A program made the translations under genes and the position numbers. Shown in pieces: positions 31,142 to 40,150 of a DNA stretch of 64,000 nucleotides. Source of the DNA: UBA7662 sp036787895 (GTDB taxonomy: Bacteria; Bacteroidota; Bacteroidia; UBA7662). The notes beneath the pieces are model-generated. The model made no database searches. It worked only from the letters and a program-made list of their open reading frames with translations, and was not told where the DNA came from. The DNA is taken from positions 8,470-72,469 of the forward strand of contig DAIQOK010000020.1 of assembly GCA_036787895.1 (NCBI GenBank), given 5' to 3'. How positions within the stretch are numbered: the stretch's first letter is position 1; every line of letters begins with the position of its first letter.

Positions 31142-34100
31142 TTAGGATTTGGACAATAATCGCTTCATTTTATCATACAATTCCTCACTTTTTATGGGTT
31201 TTGTAATGAAGTCACTAAAGCCAAGTAGCTGTGCTTTTTGACGTGTTTCATCAAATGCATCAGCCGTTAATGCTATCACAGCAATGTCCTTAAGCTCAGG
31301 TCTGACTTCAGAGTTTCTAATTTTCTCAATGAGCTCAAAACCATTCATAATTGGCATTTGAATGTCGAGCAAGATTAAATCGAAATTCTTTTGTTGAAGC
31401 AGTTCCAACGCCTCCAAACCATTTTCTGCTATTTCAAAGCGAGCGTTCCACAATTCTAACAATCGACTGGCCAACATAACATTAATTCGATTATCTTCTA
31501 CCAATAGTATGCGAGCACCTTTCAAATCGGCTTGTTGTAAAACAGCAGCCATAGGAATACTATCGTAATTTCCAAGTTGTTTGGTGAATGGTAAATGAAC
31601 AGTAAAGGTTGTCCCTTGACCCAATTCACTTTTCACCTTTATTTTACCTCCCATTAACTGCACTAATTTTTTGGTAATGGTGAGCCCTAATCCCGTGCCT
31701 CCAAACTGTCGACTGGTATATTTTTCTGCCTGCTCAAAGCGATCAAAAATCCGGTCGATATTTGAATTATCGATGCCAATGCCCGTATCTGTTATGGTAA
31801 AAATTAATTGATGTTTGTTCTCATCCTCAGACAAACATTTAACAGCCATATTCACTTCACCCTTGGGCGTGAATTTTATTGCATTTGAGCCTAGGTTTAA
31901 TAAAATTTGATTTAAACGAATACTATCTCCTTTTACCCATTCCGGCACACTTTTATCAATTTTGAGGCTGATTTTAAGCTTCTTATCCTTAGCGATATAC
32001 CCCAACGTTTTTTCGAATTGCTGGAGTTGGGCGATTAAACCAAAAGTTTCATGATTCAATTCAAGCTTGTCGGCCTCTATTTTACTTAAGTCCAGTAAAT
32101 CGTTAATCAATCGCAATAAATTATCGGCGGAAAAACGAACTGCTTGTAAATAAGCTAATTTTTGCTCATTGGTTTCTTCCGGCAAAAGCAGCTCAGTCAA
32201 GCCAATTATGGCGTTCATTGGTGTTCGGATCTCATGGGAGATATTTGACAAAAAATTTGACTTAATCTGGGTTGCTTTTTCTGCAGCCTCTTTGGCCTCT
32301 TTTAATAATCGATGACTGAGCTGTTGGCTGATGGCGCCACCCAATGCATTACAAAAACCTCTTAAAATATGTTCTTCCAGTCCCCACCACTTTTTATCCT
32401 GCTTCAAATTGTCGAAACCTACAAAACCCCAAAAGCGATTATCAACAAAGATGGGCAAGACTAATATCGACTGAATATGAAAAAATTTTAAGACTTGTTG
32501 TTCAGATTCCGGCAAATCCTGTAGATTGCTTACTATGGTTTCGCCCGCACTCAATCTTTGGTGCCAACTCTCGAAACCAATCTTTTTGTAGGTTAGCCCT
32601 CTCTCCAAAAGTTGTCTTTCTTTGGCATCCACCCGACCATCTTCTACTGGTGTAACTAATTTTGCTGCAGGCCCGAATTTGGTCTCGAGATGCCGAAATA
32701 CCCAGGCATAATTCGCTCCAATAGCACGCGATGCCTTCGCAATCGATTGTTGGAAGGCATGCTCAAAATCGCTATCAACCAACAGATTTTCTGTGGCTTC
32801 TTTAATTTCAGTCAGTAAATCCTTTGCCCTTTCTTCCAACTCCTGTTGTTTACGCAAGTCGGTTACATCCTGAATAATACCCCGAACCTCGATGACCTGT
32901 GCCTGTTCATTCAGTCGAGCGGAGGCTTTTTCATGAACATATTTAATTTCGCCCAGGGGCGTCACTATACGATGATCAAGGCGAATTTCTCCGCCGTGTG
33001 CTTCAAAGTGTTTGATGGCTTGTCTGATTTCAGCAACATCATCGGGATGTATTCTATTATAATAATCAACAGGTTGTAGACTTCTGTGTTGCAAGTCAAC
33101 ACCAAAAATCTGGGCTGTACGTTCGTCCCAGAATATTTCATTTTTGATTAAATCAGATCGCCAGGTTCCTAAGCGGGCCAACTCCATGGCATCGGTCAAT
33201 AACTCCCTATTCTCTTTTAAGGCTTCGGCAATTTGTAATTTATCGGTAACATTATTCCCATAAATGGTAATGCCGATAATTTGCTTTTTATCGTCTTTAA
33301 TTGCAAAAAGACTGATTTCCAGCGTTAAAGTACTGCCATCCTGAAATTCGAAAACCGACATAAATTCCTGCTGTTCACCAGCCAAGCCTCTGAGATACTT
33401 CTCTTTCCAAAACTCCTGTAAATCAGCATTCATAAAATGAAGCATCGCAGTACCCGGTTTCGGATTTACGCCAAAACGGTGTGCAAGAAATTTTTTAAAC
33501 CGCACATTGGCCTGAAGTAAATTCATGTTAGTATCGACCGACCAGATGTAATAACTGGTATGCTCTAACATGGTCTCAACCTCTTTCATGGCCCTTCTGA
33601 TCCGACCATTGACTTCCACATTCGACCAGTGAATAACCAAAACGAAAAACACGGTGAGTAGCCCTACCTGCAATACATTACCTTTGAATGCCTCCCTTAA
33701 TATTTCCTGAGGAAGTTGGATTTGCCAAGGAAACTCAAACGAGACGCTCACAAACAGGGTCATTATTACAAAAAGTAATAAGCCCATCATTTGCCAGCGC
33801 TTGTGACTATCTACAACAAACGGAATACAAATGAGCACCACAAAATTGAAAAGGTAAGCACCATAGTCTGCACTATAAAGCGATGAATAAAAGAAGATGA
33901 TAGCAGATGCCAGGAGGACAACCAGGAATATGGTAAGTTTTTGATAACCTTTGGCATTCAGTGGATATAAACCCAGAAATGCTGTAAAAAAAAGCATATT
34001 CAACCAATCTATGGAAGGCAGATCGCTGATTCTATCATAAAAAGTTATGCCCAGCAAGGCTGTTGCTGCCAATAAAACCACAGCATTTACGATTTTAACC

Positions 34101-34228
34101 TTGCGTTGTTCTTCCGCTGATTGGGCGTCGTTTGTACCCCAAATAATTAGTTTTTCAAGTATGTTTTTCAACGGAGCTAAGGAGTAGTAAGCGAATATAT
34201 GTATTCGAAAGAGGTATTCTAGCTGCAT
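31142..34228 (-). CDS. Membrane-bound hybrid histidine kinase / response regulator with PAS and GAF domains
   Basis: A 1028-residue kinase. About six membrane helices (residues 45-215, '7TM-like' sensor region) are followed by a PAS domain (about 225-340), a PAS/PAC domain (about 350-475, 'RLGTWRSDLIKNEIFWDERTAQIFGVD...VRGIIQDVTD'), a GAF domain (about 485-640) and a coiled segment. Then come HisKA with His665 in 'SHEIRTPMN', an HATPase domain ('NLGSNAIKFTP', 'DTGIGI', 'GGTGLGLTI') and a receiver domain (about 905-1028) with Asp955 in 'LLDIQMP'. There is no DNA-binding output, so the phosphate must pass to a partner. The start is divergent from the kinase/regulator pair at 34.4 kb. The small T9SS gene follows on the same strand. 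Confidence 0.9.
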   Translation of the reverse strand: MQLEYLFRIHIFAYYSLAPLKNILEKLIIWGTNDAQSAEEQRKVKIVNAVVLLAATALLGITFYDRISDLPSIDWLNMLFFTAFLGLYPLNAKGYQKLTIFLVVLLASAIIFFYSSLYSADYGAYLFNFVVLICIPFVVDSHKRWQMMGLLLFVIMTLFVSVSFEFPWQIQLPQEILREAFKGNVLQVGLLTVFFVLVIHWSNVEVNGRIRRAMKEVETMLEHTSYYIWSVDTNMNLLQANVRFKKFLAHRFGVNPKPGTAMLHFMNADLQEFWKEKYLRGLAGEQQEFMSVFEFQDGSTLTLEISLFAIKDDKKQIIGITIYGNNVTDKLQIAEALKENRELLTDAMELARLGTWRSDLIKNEIFWDERTAQIFGVDLQHRSLQPVDYYNRIHPDDVAEIRQAIKHFEAHGGEIRLDHRIVTPLGEIKYVHEKASARLNEQAQVIEVRGIIQDVTDLRKQQELEERAKDLLTEIKEATENLLVDSDFEHAFQQSIAKASRAIGANYAWVFRHLETKFGPAAKLVTPVEDGRVDAKERQLLERGLTYKKIGFESWHQRLSAGETIVSNLQDLPESEQQVLKFFHIQSILVLPIFVDNRFWGFVGFDNLKQDKKWWGLEEHILRGFCNALGGAISQQLSHRLLKEAKEAAEKATQIKSNFLSNISHEIRTPMNAIIGLTELLLPEETNEQKLAYLQAVRFSADNLLRLINDLLDLSKIEADKLELNHETFGLIAQLQQFEKTLGYIAKDKKLKISLKIDKSVPEWVKGDSIRLNQILLNLGSNAIKFTPKGEVNMAVKCLSEDENKHQLIFTITDTGIGIDNSNIDRIFDRFEQAEKYTSRQFGGTGLGLTITKKLVQLMGGKIKVKSELGQGTTFTVHLPFTKQLGNYDSIPMAAVLQQADLKGARILLVEDNRINVMLASRLLELWNARFEIAENGLEALELLQQKNFDLILLDIQMPIMNGFELIEKIRNSEVRPELKDIAVIALTADAFDETRQKAQLLGFSDFITKPIKSEELYDKMKRLLSKS

Positions 34229-34281
34229 ATCTATTTTTTTTAACCAATCGGCACATAGCTTGTTTTTGGCGGCAAGCTGCT

Positions 34282-34318
34282 GTTAAACAGGGCTTAAATG
34301 CCGTTAAGGAAAAGTTAA
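34282..34318. promoter_or_regulatory. Four-repeat operator between divergent kinase genes, site B
   Basis: Copies start at 34282 (GTTAA), 34293 (CTTAA), 34303 (GTTAA) and 34314 (GTTAA), with the same 11-10-11 phasing as sites A and C. The orientation matches transcription toward the hybrid kinase gene, but no good -7 element is seen 22 bp away on that side. On the other side it lies just upstream of the -33/-7 elements of the kinase/regulator operon. This suggests autoregulation. Confidence 0.62.
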
Positions 34319-34325
34319 AACGAGT

Positions 34326-34353
34326 TTTGGGATAGTCTTAAAAGTTACATTTG
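34326..34353 (+). promoter_or_regulatory. Promoter of the kinase/regulator operon (TTTG-N16-TACATTTG)
   Basis: TTTG at 34326-34329 and TACATTTG at 34346-34353 with a 16-bp spacer. The -7 element is an exact consensus match, 16 bases before the ATG. The repeat operator ends eight bases upstream of the -33 element. Confidence 0.6.
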
Positions 34354-34369
34354 TTACATTTTCCAAAGT

Positions 34370-36265
34370 ATGTCGAAAAAACTCATACCGGTACTCGTTG
34401 TCACAATGGCGCTGGCATTGCTTGGGCTCATTGCCGTCCAGGCTTTCTGGATGCGGGAGGCTATTAATATGAAGGCGGAAGAGTTCAATCGGGGTGTTTC
34501 TGAAGCCTTAAAATCGACCAACTATGCCCTGGAAGTCCGGGAAGCTTCTCGACTTTTGGCAAACAGCCTGGATCAAAAGCTGTTGGTTCGGCAGATCGAT
34601 TCACTTGCCGGACCGGTAATTTATACCTACGATACCATTGAAAGTATCGTAGCAGCTAAGGAAGTCCCTAAAAAGCCTATTCGATCCACTGGATTTAGCT
34701 TTAGTACACTCCCCCAGCCACCAATAGCGGGTGTTGCAGCCTTTGGGAGAAATGATGCCGATTGCCTAATCGTTATACGTGAAAAAGGAAATCCAATTGG
34801 ACATTTTCCAGGTCAATTATTTACTCCTACCCACCCGCAGCTTGAAACAGTTTATAGTCAGGAAGCTTTGCGACAATTCCAACAGGCTCGTCAGTTTTAT
34901 CAAATTTCCTTTGATTTCGACAGTATGATGACGCTTTGGGCAGATAGCGGTCACTTTAATTTATCAGGTGACAGGTTGTTTTATTTCAATAGCTCGGAAG
35001 GTCAACGACAGCTAAAAGGAAGCAAAAATGCCCAAGTAATTATCAGCAGTTCAGACAGCAGCCTGGCCAGAGCTCAAGTTCGTTATCGTTCCGCTCCAAA
35101 CAACCCGCTGCCACGCATCAAGCCGCAAGCTGCCACACCGGAAGTAAAACGTCAAATTGTACAGAAAAAACTGCGCATCGACAGTTTACTCAACAAAGTG
35201 GCTTTTGACTTCATCAGCCCCAAACAACCCATTGAAAAACGAATAAGCGAACATGAATTTGACTCGATACTTCGAGCCAATTTGTTACAACAAGGCATTA
35301 CAGCCGATTTCCGATTTCAAGTGGTGCGCGAACAGGCAGATGGTATTCAACTTATTTATGGAGATGAAATTTTTTCTCCGGTATACCACGAGGCACGGCT
35401 GTTCCCCAACGATATGTTCAATTTGAATGAACGTTTATTGTTGTATTTCCCCAATCCAAGCAGTTTTTTGCTCGGCAACCTGCTTGGCATGTTGCTGGTA
35501 TCATTTGCCTTGATTTTGGTATTGGTTGTCATCTTTTTCGTTGCCATTTCTGTATTGCTGCGTCAGAAAAAACTAAGTGATATGAAGTCCGACTTCATCA
35601 ACAACATGACCCACGAGTTTAAAACGCCTTTAGCTACCATCAATCTGGCAGCTGATGCGTTGGCCAACCCCAAAGTGCAGCATGACAATGAGCTTAGTGC
35701 TAAATACCTGGGTATTATTAAAACCGAAAACAGGCGTATGAATACTCATGTTGAGCAGGTTTTACAAACAGCACAATTAGATCGTCAAGAACTAACATTG
35801 AATCTGCAGCGAATTGATTTACGGTATTTATTGGAACATGCAATTGCGTTGATGGAGATGCAATATGAAAATCGGCAAGCCAAACTTTCGCTGCATTGTA
35901 ATCATGAATCGTGTTTCATCAACGGCGATGAAGCTCATCTGCTGAATGTTTTTACCAATCTATTGGATAATGCCCTTAAATACGCCAAAACCAATCCTGA
36001 AGTCGAAGTTAGTGGTATCGTGAGCGGGCAAAAGGCTGTCATTCGGGTAAAAGACAATGGCATAGGAATGAGTCGTGATACAAGGCAACACATCTTTGAA
36101 AAATTTTACCGCCTGCCTACCGGCAATGTGCATAATATCAAAGGATTCGGATTAGGATTAAGTTATGTCAAAGCGATAATTGAAGCCCATAAAGGTAGTA
36201 TTCAAGTAGAAAGTGAGTTGGATGTGGGAAGTACTTTTATTGTTACCTTACCTATAACCCAATAA
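34370..36265 (+). CDS. Sensor histidine kinase (two membrane helices)
   Basis: A 631-residue kinase. Membrane helix 1 (about 5-25) and helix 2 (about 365-395) flank a large periplasmic sensor region of about 340 residues with no domain I recognise. HisKA follows with the phospho-acceptor His415 in 'FINNMTHEFKTPLATI', then an HATPase domain ('NVFTNLLDNALKYAK', 'VKDNGIGMS', 'GFGLGLSYVKAIIEAHKGSI'). The OmpR-family regulator gene starts six bases after its stop, so the two form a classical two-component system like the RprX/RprY pairs of Bacteroidota. The periplasmic domain suggests sensing of an envelope signal. Confidence 0.93.
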   Translation: MSKKLIPVLVVTMALALLGLIAVQAFWMREAINMKAEEFNRGVSEALKSTNYALEVREASRLLANSLDQKLLVRQIDSLAGPVIYTYDTIESIVAAKEVPKKPIRSTGFSFSTLPQPPIAGVAAFGRNDADCLIVIREKGNPIGHFPGQLFTPTHPQLETVYSQEALRQFQQARQFYQISFDFDSMMTLWADSGHFNLSGDRLFYFNSSEGQRQLKGSKNAQVIISSSDSSLARAQVRYRSAPNNPLPRIKPQAATPEVKRQIVQKKLRIDSLLNKVAFDFISPKQPIEKRISEHEFDSILRANLLQQGITADFRFQVVREQADGIQLIYGDEIFSPVYHEARLFPNDMFNLNERLLLYFPNPSSFLLGNLLGMLLVSFALILVLVVIFFVAISVLLRQKKLSDMKSDFINNMTHEFKTPLATINLAADALANPKVQHDNELSAKYLGIIKTENRRMNTHVEQVLQTAQLDRQELTLNLQRIDLRYLLEHAIALMEMQYENRQAKLSLHCNHESCFINGDEAHLLNVFTNLLDNALKYAKTNPEVEVSGIVSGQKAVIRVKDNGIGMSRDTRQHIFEKFYRLPTGNVHNIKGFGLGLSYVKAIIEAHKGSIQVESELDVGSTFIVTLPITQ

Positions 36266-36271
36266 ATAATT

Positions 36272-36961
36272 ATGAGCAAGCATATTTTACTGGTCGAAGA
36301 CGACCCCAATTTTGGTTCTGTACTTCGTGATTATTTACAGCTCAACGACTATCAGGTTACACTTTGCACCAATGGAAATACCGGCATCAGCAGCTTTCGT
36401 GCCGGCCAATTTGACATTTGTATATTGGATGTAATGATGCCCGAAAAGGATGGGTTTACACTTGCTGAGGAAATCAGGCAATTAAACAAAACCATTCCTC
36501 TTTTTTTCCTGACAGCAAAAAGTATGAAGCACGATATGATTACGGGCTTTCAGTTAGGAGCAGATGATTATATCACCAAACCTTTCGACGCTGAAGTACT
36601 TCTGTTTAAAATCAAGGCTGTATTAAACCGAGTAGATCAAATTGACTTGGGCACAGAAGCCAATCAGTTTCAAATTGGCAGATACCAATTCGATTACGCC
36701 ATTCGAGAGCTAAAAATGGGCGACAGCTTACATAAACTCTCTCCCAAAGAAGCAGAATTGCTCAAACTTCTCGCTTTAAACATCAATAAAGTTTTACCAC
36801 GAAGTGAGGCACTCAACAGAATCTGGAAGGATGATAATTACTTCACGTCCCGCTCGATGGATGTATATGTGACCAAGCTTCGTAAATTTTTAAATCAGGA
36901 CGAGAAAATTGAGATCCTGAACATACACAGCAATGGTTTCCGACTTGTGGTAAATTCTTAA
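36272..36961 (+). CDS. OmpR/PhoB-family response regulator
   Basis: A 229-residue regulator. The receiver domain has the acidic pair in 'LLVEDDPNFG', the phospho-acceptor Asp53 in 'ILDVMMPEKDG' and the conserved Lys in 'YITKPFDAE'. The C-terminal winged helix ('YAIRELKMGDSLHKLSPKEAELLKLLALNINKVLPRSEALNRIW...SRSMDVYVTKLRKFL') is of the OmpR type, which binds tandem direct repeats spaced about 11 bp as dimers. This is exactly the architecture of the repeat operators at 31104-31140, 34282-34318 and 57795-57831, so it is the best candidate for their ligand. Partner of the kinase just upstream. Confidence 0.94.
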   Translation: MSKHILLVEDDPNFGSVLRDYLQLNDYQVTLCTNGNTGISSFRAGQFDICILDVMMPEKDGFTLAEEIRQLNKTIPLFFLTAKSMKHDMITGFQLGADDYITKPFDAEVLLFKIKAVLNRVDQIDLGTEANQFQIGRYQFDYAIRELKMGDSLHKLSPKEAELLKLLALNINKVLPRSEALNRIWKDDNYFTSRSMDVYVTKLRKFLNQDEKIEILNIHSNGFRLVVNS

Positions 36962-37211
36962 TATTTCAAATATTCATAACAGCCAGCTAGAAGTTGGCAC
37001 AGGCTAAAATTTTTCATGCTCCTCTGGATATTAGAACTTCATAATACTTTCATACATCTCGGTTTTAATCCTCGAAAAGCACTGCTCTAGCAAGTTGCCT
37101 GGAACATCTATTATTTTTGGATTCGACCAGTTTCAACTGTAGCAAACAATTTTCAAAGAATTCAGTGGAAACCCTCTTTCTTGACTTCATCCCTTCGGTA
37201 AGCCTCTTTAA
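36962..37211. other. Intergenic region without a recognisable gene
   Basis: These 250 bp lie between the regulator gene and the converging alkaline phosphatase gene. The only structure I see is a 7-bp hairpin at 36982-36998 (GCCAGCT / AGTTGGC, one G-T pair, loop AGA), 11 bases before a short T run. It is a weak terminator candidate. Confidence 0.5.
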
Positions 37212-38348
37212 TTAAAAACTGGTTTTGTCTTTCCAGTTCACCGGCTGTTTTTTCCTGACTAAATCCAGGGACTGCATCATTTTATCATACAATTCGGTAT
37301 TGTCCATGATGCCGGAAAAAGCCTCCGCTCCCGGCCCAAAAGCAAATACAGGAACCATAACTGCCGTATGCCCGCCAGTAGTGAATTTGCCCGTTACCGT
37401 ATTCTTAGTCAAATCTCCACCATTGATTGAAAAACCTCCTGTTTCGTGGTCAGCAGTTACTATGACCAGTGTTTCTTTATTTCTTTCGGCAAAATCAACA
37501 GCAATGCCGATTGCCTGGTCAAAGTCAAGCATCTCCTGAATAATATAATTTGTATTGTTATCATGGCCGCCCCAATCGATTTGCGAACCTTCAACCATCA
37601 GGAAAAAGCCGTCTTTATCTTCCGCTAACTTTTCTAGGGCGAAGTAAGTTGCTCTGGGTAATATGTCATTGCGGCCATCATGTTTAGCTTGAGGATGTTT
37701 GTCCCAAAGCAAAGCAGCTACAGGCAATGACGTTACACTGAAGAGATCAGCTTCGGTTCTGACTACCCGTGTACCCGACTCTTCCATGGCTGCCACCAGG
37801 TTTTTACCATCTTTCCTCTCTTCAAAATAGCGTAATCCACCACCAATTAACAAATCTACTTTGGCTTTGGCGATATCTTCGGCTATTGCTTCCGACCATT
37901 CCCTGTTGGGTTGATGAGCGGCGAAAGAAGCTGGTGTTGCATGGGTTATAGCACAGGTAGCTATCAATCCGGTAGATTTACCCGCAGCTTTCGCGCTTTC
38001 TAATATCGTTTCGTGAATTGTAGTATCACCGGCAACCCCAATGGCACCATTGAATGCTTTTTTGCCAATAGAAAGCGCAGTAGCACCAGCGCCTGAATCG
38101 GTAATCAGATTATCATAGGAAGTCGTTTTACTGAAGCCGACAAAGCTAAAACGTTCCAACTGTAAAATATTTCCGTTGGCAACCATGCCTGCGTAAATCT
38201 GACTGGTACCCATGCCATCCCCTATCAATAAAACAATGTTTTTTGGACGTTTAGGCAGAGGTACCGGTAATTCAGGAGTAGACATTTGTCCGGCTACCGG
38301 CGAAGTCAAAAATGACAATAGTCCAATCAGCAATAAGAGGGGTCGCAT
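37212..38348 (-). CDS. Alkaline phosphatase (PhoA-like superfamily)
   Basis: A 378-residue exported enzyme with signal peptide MRPLLLLIGLLSFLTSPVAG. 'KNIVLLIGDGMGTSQIYAG' supplies the first metal Asp, 'TDSGAGATALSIGKKAFNGAIGV' carries the catalytic serine after Asp, and 'VEGSQIDWGGHDNN' and 'LVIVTADHETGG' complete the two-zinc site, with the last His in 'TGGHTAVMVPVFA'. It hydrolyses phosphomonoesters in the periplasm or outside the cell. The PhoD-like enzyme at 12.4 kb gives the window a second phosphatase of unrelated fold. No Pho-box-like repeat is obvious upstream. Confidence 0.92.
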   Translation of the reverse strand: MRPLLLLIGLLSFLTSPVAGQMSTPELPVPLPKRPKNIVLLIGDGMGTSQIYAGMVANGNILQLERFSFVGFSKTTSYDNLITDSGAGATALSIGKKAFNGAIGVAGDTTIHETILESAKAAGKSTGLIATCAITHATPASFAAHQPNREWSEAIAEDIAKAKVDLLIGGGLRYFEERKDGKNLVAAMEESGTRVVRTEADLFSVTSLPVAALLWDKHPQAKHDGRNDILPRATYFALEKLAEDKDGFFLMVEGSQIDWGGHDNNTNYIIQEMLDFDQAIGIAVDFAERNKETLVIVTADHETGGFSINGGDLTKNTVTGKFTTGGHTAVMVPVFAFGPGAEAFSGIMDNTELYDKMMQSLDLVRKKQPVNWKDKTSF

Positions 38349-38407
38349 AACTATAACTTTGAATTGCGCTAAATTAGCAGATGTTGCCTGCTAAACGTTA
38401 AGTTGCC

Positions 38408-38869
38408 ATGAAGTCTGACAAAAAAGCCTTTACCATACGTGTGTATGGCTTGATTATCAATGCTTCTCAAGAAGTGCTGATTGCAGAAGAAATGTATAAA
38501 GGCCGGCCTATGGTAAAATTTCCGGGTGGTGGCTTACACTGGGGAGAAAGCACAATTGATTGTTTGAAGCGGGAATGTATGGAAGAGTTAGGAGTGGCGG
38601 TGGAAATTGGTGCTCATTTTTACACCACCGACTTTTTTATTGCCTCCGCCTTCGATAATCAGGTGCAATTAGTGAGCATTTATTACGAAGTAATTGCACC
38701 AGCCAATTTCCAACCTGAAAGCAGGGCATTAAATCGACAAGCAGTGGAGGATGAAGTCTTCCGTTTTGTTCCAATCAGTGATTTACAAGCAGGCAGCTTT
38801 TTCACTTTTCCTATCGACCAAAAAGTGGGTAATATGCTCGAAAAACGCTTACGATTGACTGGCACTTAA
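38408..38869 (+). CDS. Nudix hydrolase
   Basis: A 153-residue protein with a complete Nudix box ('GGLHWGESTIDCLKRECMEELGV': G-x5-E-x7-RE-U-x-EE-x-G-U). The short N-terminal beta region 'TIRVYGLIINASQEVLIAEE' is typical of small housekeeping Nudix enzymes that hydrolyse nucleoside diphosphate derivatives. The substrate is not predictable. Its last 21 bp overlap the converging second Nudix gene. Confidence 0.9.
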   Translation: MKSDKKAFTIRVYGLIINASQEVLIAEEMYKGRPMVKFPGGGLHWGESTIDCLKRECMEELGVAVEIGAHFYTTDFFIASAFDNQVQLVSIYYEVIAPANFQPESRALNRQAVEDEVFRFVPISDLQAGSFFTFPIDQKVGNMLEKRLRLTGT

Positions 38870-39409
38870 TCGTTTTATCTGCAGCCATTGGATGGCCATG
38901 ATAGTTATGCTGTCGGTAATTTGCTTTCGTTTTATCATAGCAACTGCCTCATCAAGACTCACCAGTTTTCTTTGTAACTCCTCGGTATCTTCGGGCTGTG
39001 CTTCTTCATAAGTCAGTTCGGTAGCTAAAAAAATGATGGCCAATTCATCACTAACAGAATTGGAGAGATGCGATCGTCCGATTTCTTCCCAGTGCCTGGC
39101 TGTTGCACCTACTTCTTCCAACAATTCACGTTTGGCTGAAAGTAATGGTGGTGTATCGTGCTTACCGCCACCTTCGGGCAATTCCCAGCTGTATTGATTG
39201 AGTGGATAGCGATACTGGCCAATCAGCCAGATTTTATCTTCTTCACAGGCTAAGATGCCAATGGCTAGATTTTTAAAATGAACTGTCCCGTAAATCCCTT
39301 GCCCCCCTTTAGGATTCAATACCCTATGCTCAGTAACTTTAATCCAGGGATTTTCGTAACATATATCAGAACTGAGTGTTGTCCAGGGATTGCGGTTTTC
39401 ATCTATCAT
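38849..39409 (-). CDS. Nudix hydrolase, ADP-ribose pyrophosphatase-like
   Basis: A 186-residue protein. 'YENPWIKVTEHRVLNPKGGQGIYGTVHF' and 'IWLIGQYRYPLNQYSWELPEGGG' followed by 'SAKRELLEEVGATARHW' give a Nudix box in the arrangement of ADP-ribose pyrophosphatases (RY.....WELP.G). It likely cleaves ADP-ribose or another NDP-sugar. The start overlaps the stop of the upstream DUF4412-like gene (ATGA), indicating coupling. Confidence 0.88.
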   Translation of the reverse strand: MIDENRNPWTTLSSDICYENPWIKVTEHRVLNPKGGQGIYGTVHFKNLAIGILACEEDKIWLIGQYRYPLNQYSWELPEGGGKHDTPPLLSAKRELLEEVGATARHWEEIGRSHLSNSVSDELAIIFLATELTYEEAQPEDTEELQRKLVSLDEAVAMIKRKQITDSITIMAIQWLQIKRLSASQS

Positions 39410-40104
39410 TGTCCACCTCCTGGCAAGAGCGAGCCGGGTTCAAAATTTTTAACTTCAAAGCCTTTCGGAATCTCGAATAAACTGCTGCTGATTGGCTTTT
39501 TTTCAACCGTTGTAGCCATTAAGGAGATTTTAAGTCCATCTGGGCCGTCCATCTTCATGGCCAAAGGGAAGCCTTTAACTACCGACATAATTTTCTGATC
39601 TATAGGCATATTGTTACCCAGCGCATGAGGCATATTAACCATAATTTCATCACTGACCCACAATTCGGTTTGACCGCTTTCATCCTGTGGGTTGGTAATG
39701 ATGTAATGTTTACACTTGTAACCGCCAATAGTTTTTGGTGTTGTTCCGGTTCGTACTACCGGTAGCTGGTGTACTTCCTCGCTATTCTCATCTGCTTTAG
39801 CGACATCTTTCATCAGATAAGCTATGCGAGCAGTAGGTTGCAACAAAAAGGCTGTGTTATTTTTGGCATTAAAAACAACATCTCCTGTCATGGCTGCATT
39901 GGCCCCCAAGGTTTTAATCATGACGTTATTCCCTTTGAGCAGGTATAAAAAGCCGGAAGGCATAAATTGACGTGCCAGCTCCATTTCTTCGCCCCCGCCT
40001 TCAATTTCCAATTTGAAAGTGATTTCGCCTTCAAATGGTTTTTGATTTTGTGCCTGGGCAACAATTGTAGCGATGAGGAGCAAAAAGGATATCAGATAGC
40101 GCAT
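39406..40104 (-). CDS. Exported DUF4412-like protein
   Basis: A 232-residue protein. The signal peptide MRYLISFLLLIATIVAQA defines the start; an upstream extension of 31 residues is discarded. The mature part ('KPFEGEITFKLEIEGGGEEMELARQFMPSGFLYLLKGNNVMIKTLG', 'PKTIGGYKCKHYIITNPQDESGQTELWVSDEI') resembles Bacteroidota periplasmic proteins of the DUF4412 type. No enzymatic motif is seen. Translationally coupled to the downstream Nudix gene. A TAAATTTG -7 element lies 17 bases upstream. Confidence 0.72.
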   Translation of the reverse strand: MRYLISFLLLIATIVAQAQNQKPFEGEITFKLEIEGGGEEMELARQFMPSGFLYLLKGNNVMIKTLGANAAMTGDVVFNAKNNTAFLLQPTARIAYLMKDVAKADENSEEVHQLPVVRTGTTPKTIGGYKCKHYIITNPQDESGQTELWVSDEIMVNMPHALGNNMPIDQKIMSVVKGFPLAMKMDGPDGLKISLMATTVEKKPISSSLFEIPKGFEVKNFEPGSLLPGGGQ

Positions 40105-40121
40105 AATAATAAGGATTTGCT

Positions 40122-40129
40122 CAAATTTA
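40122..40129 (-). promoter_or_regulatory. -7 element TAAATTTG of the DUF4412-like gene
   Basis: Exact TAnnTTTG on the minus strand, 17 bases before the ATG. It supports the downstream start, since the longer reading frame would begin upstream of the promoter. No clear -33 TTG. Confidence 0.5.
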
Positions 40130-40150
40130 GGAGGGCAAACGGCTATCTTC

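Noticed and set aside
38408..39409. Two neighbouring Nudix genes as a tandem duplication
   Set aside because: They are in opposite orientation and their proteins are of different length and subfamily, so recent duplication is not supported.
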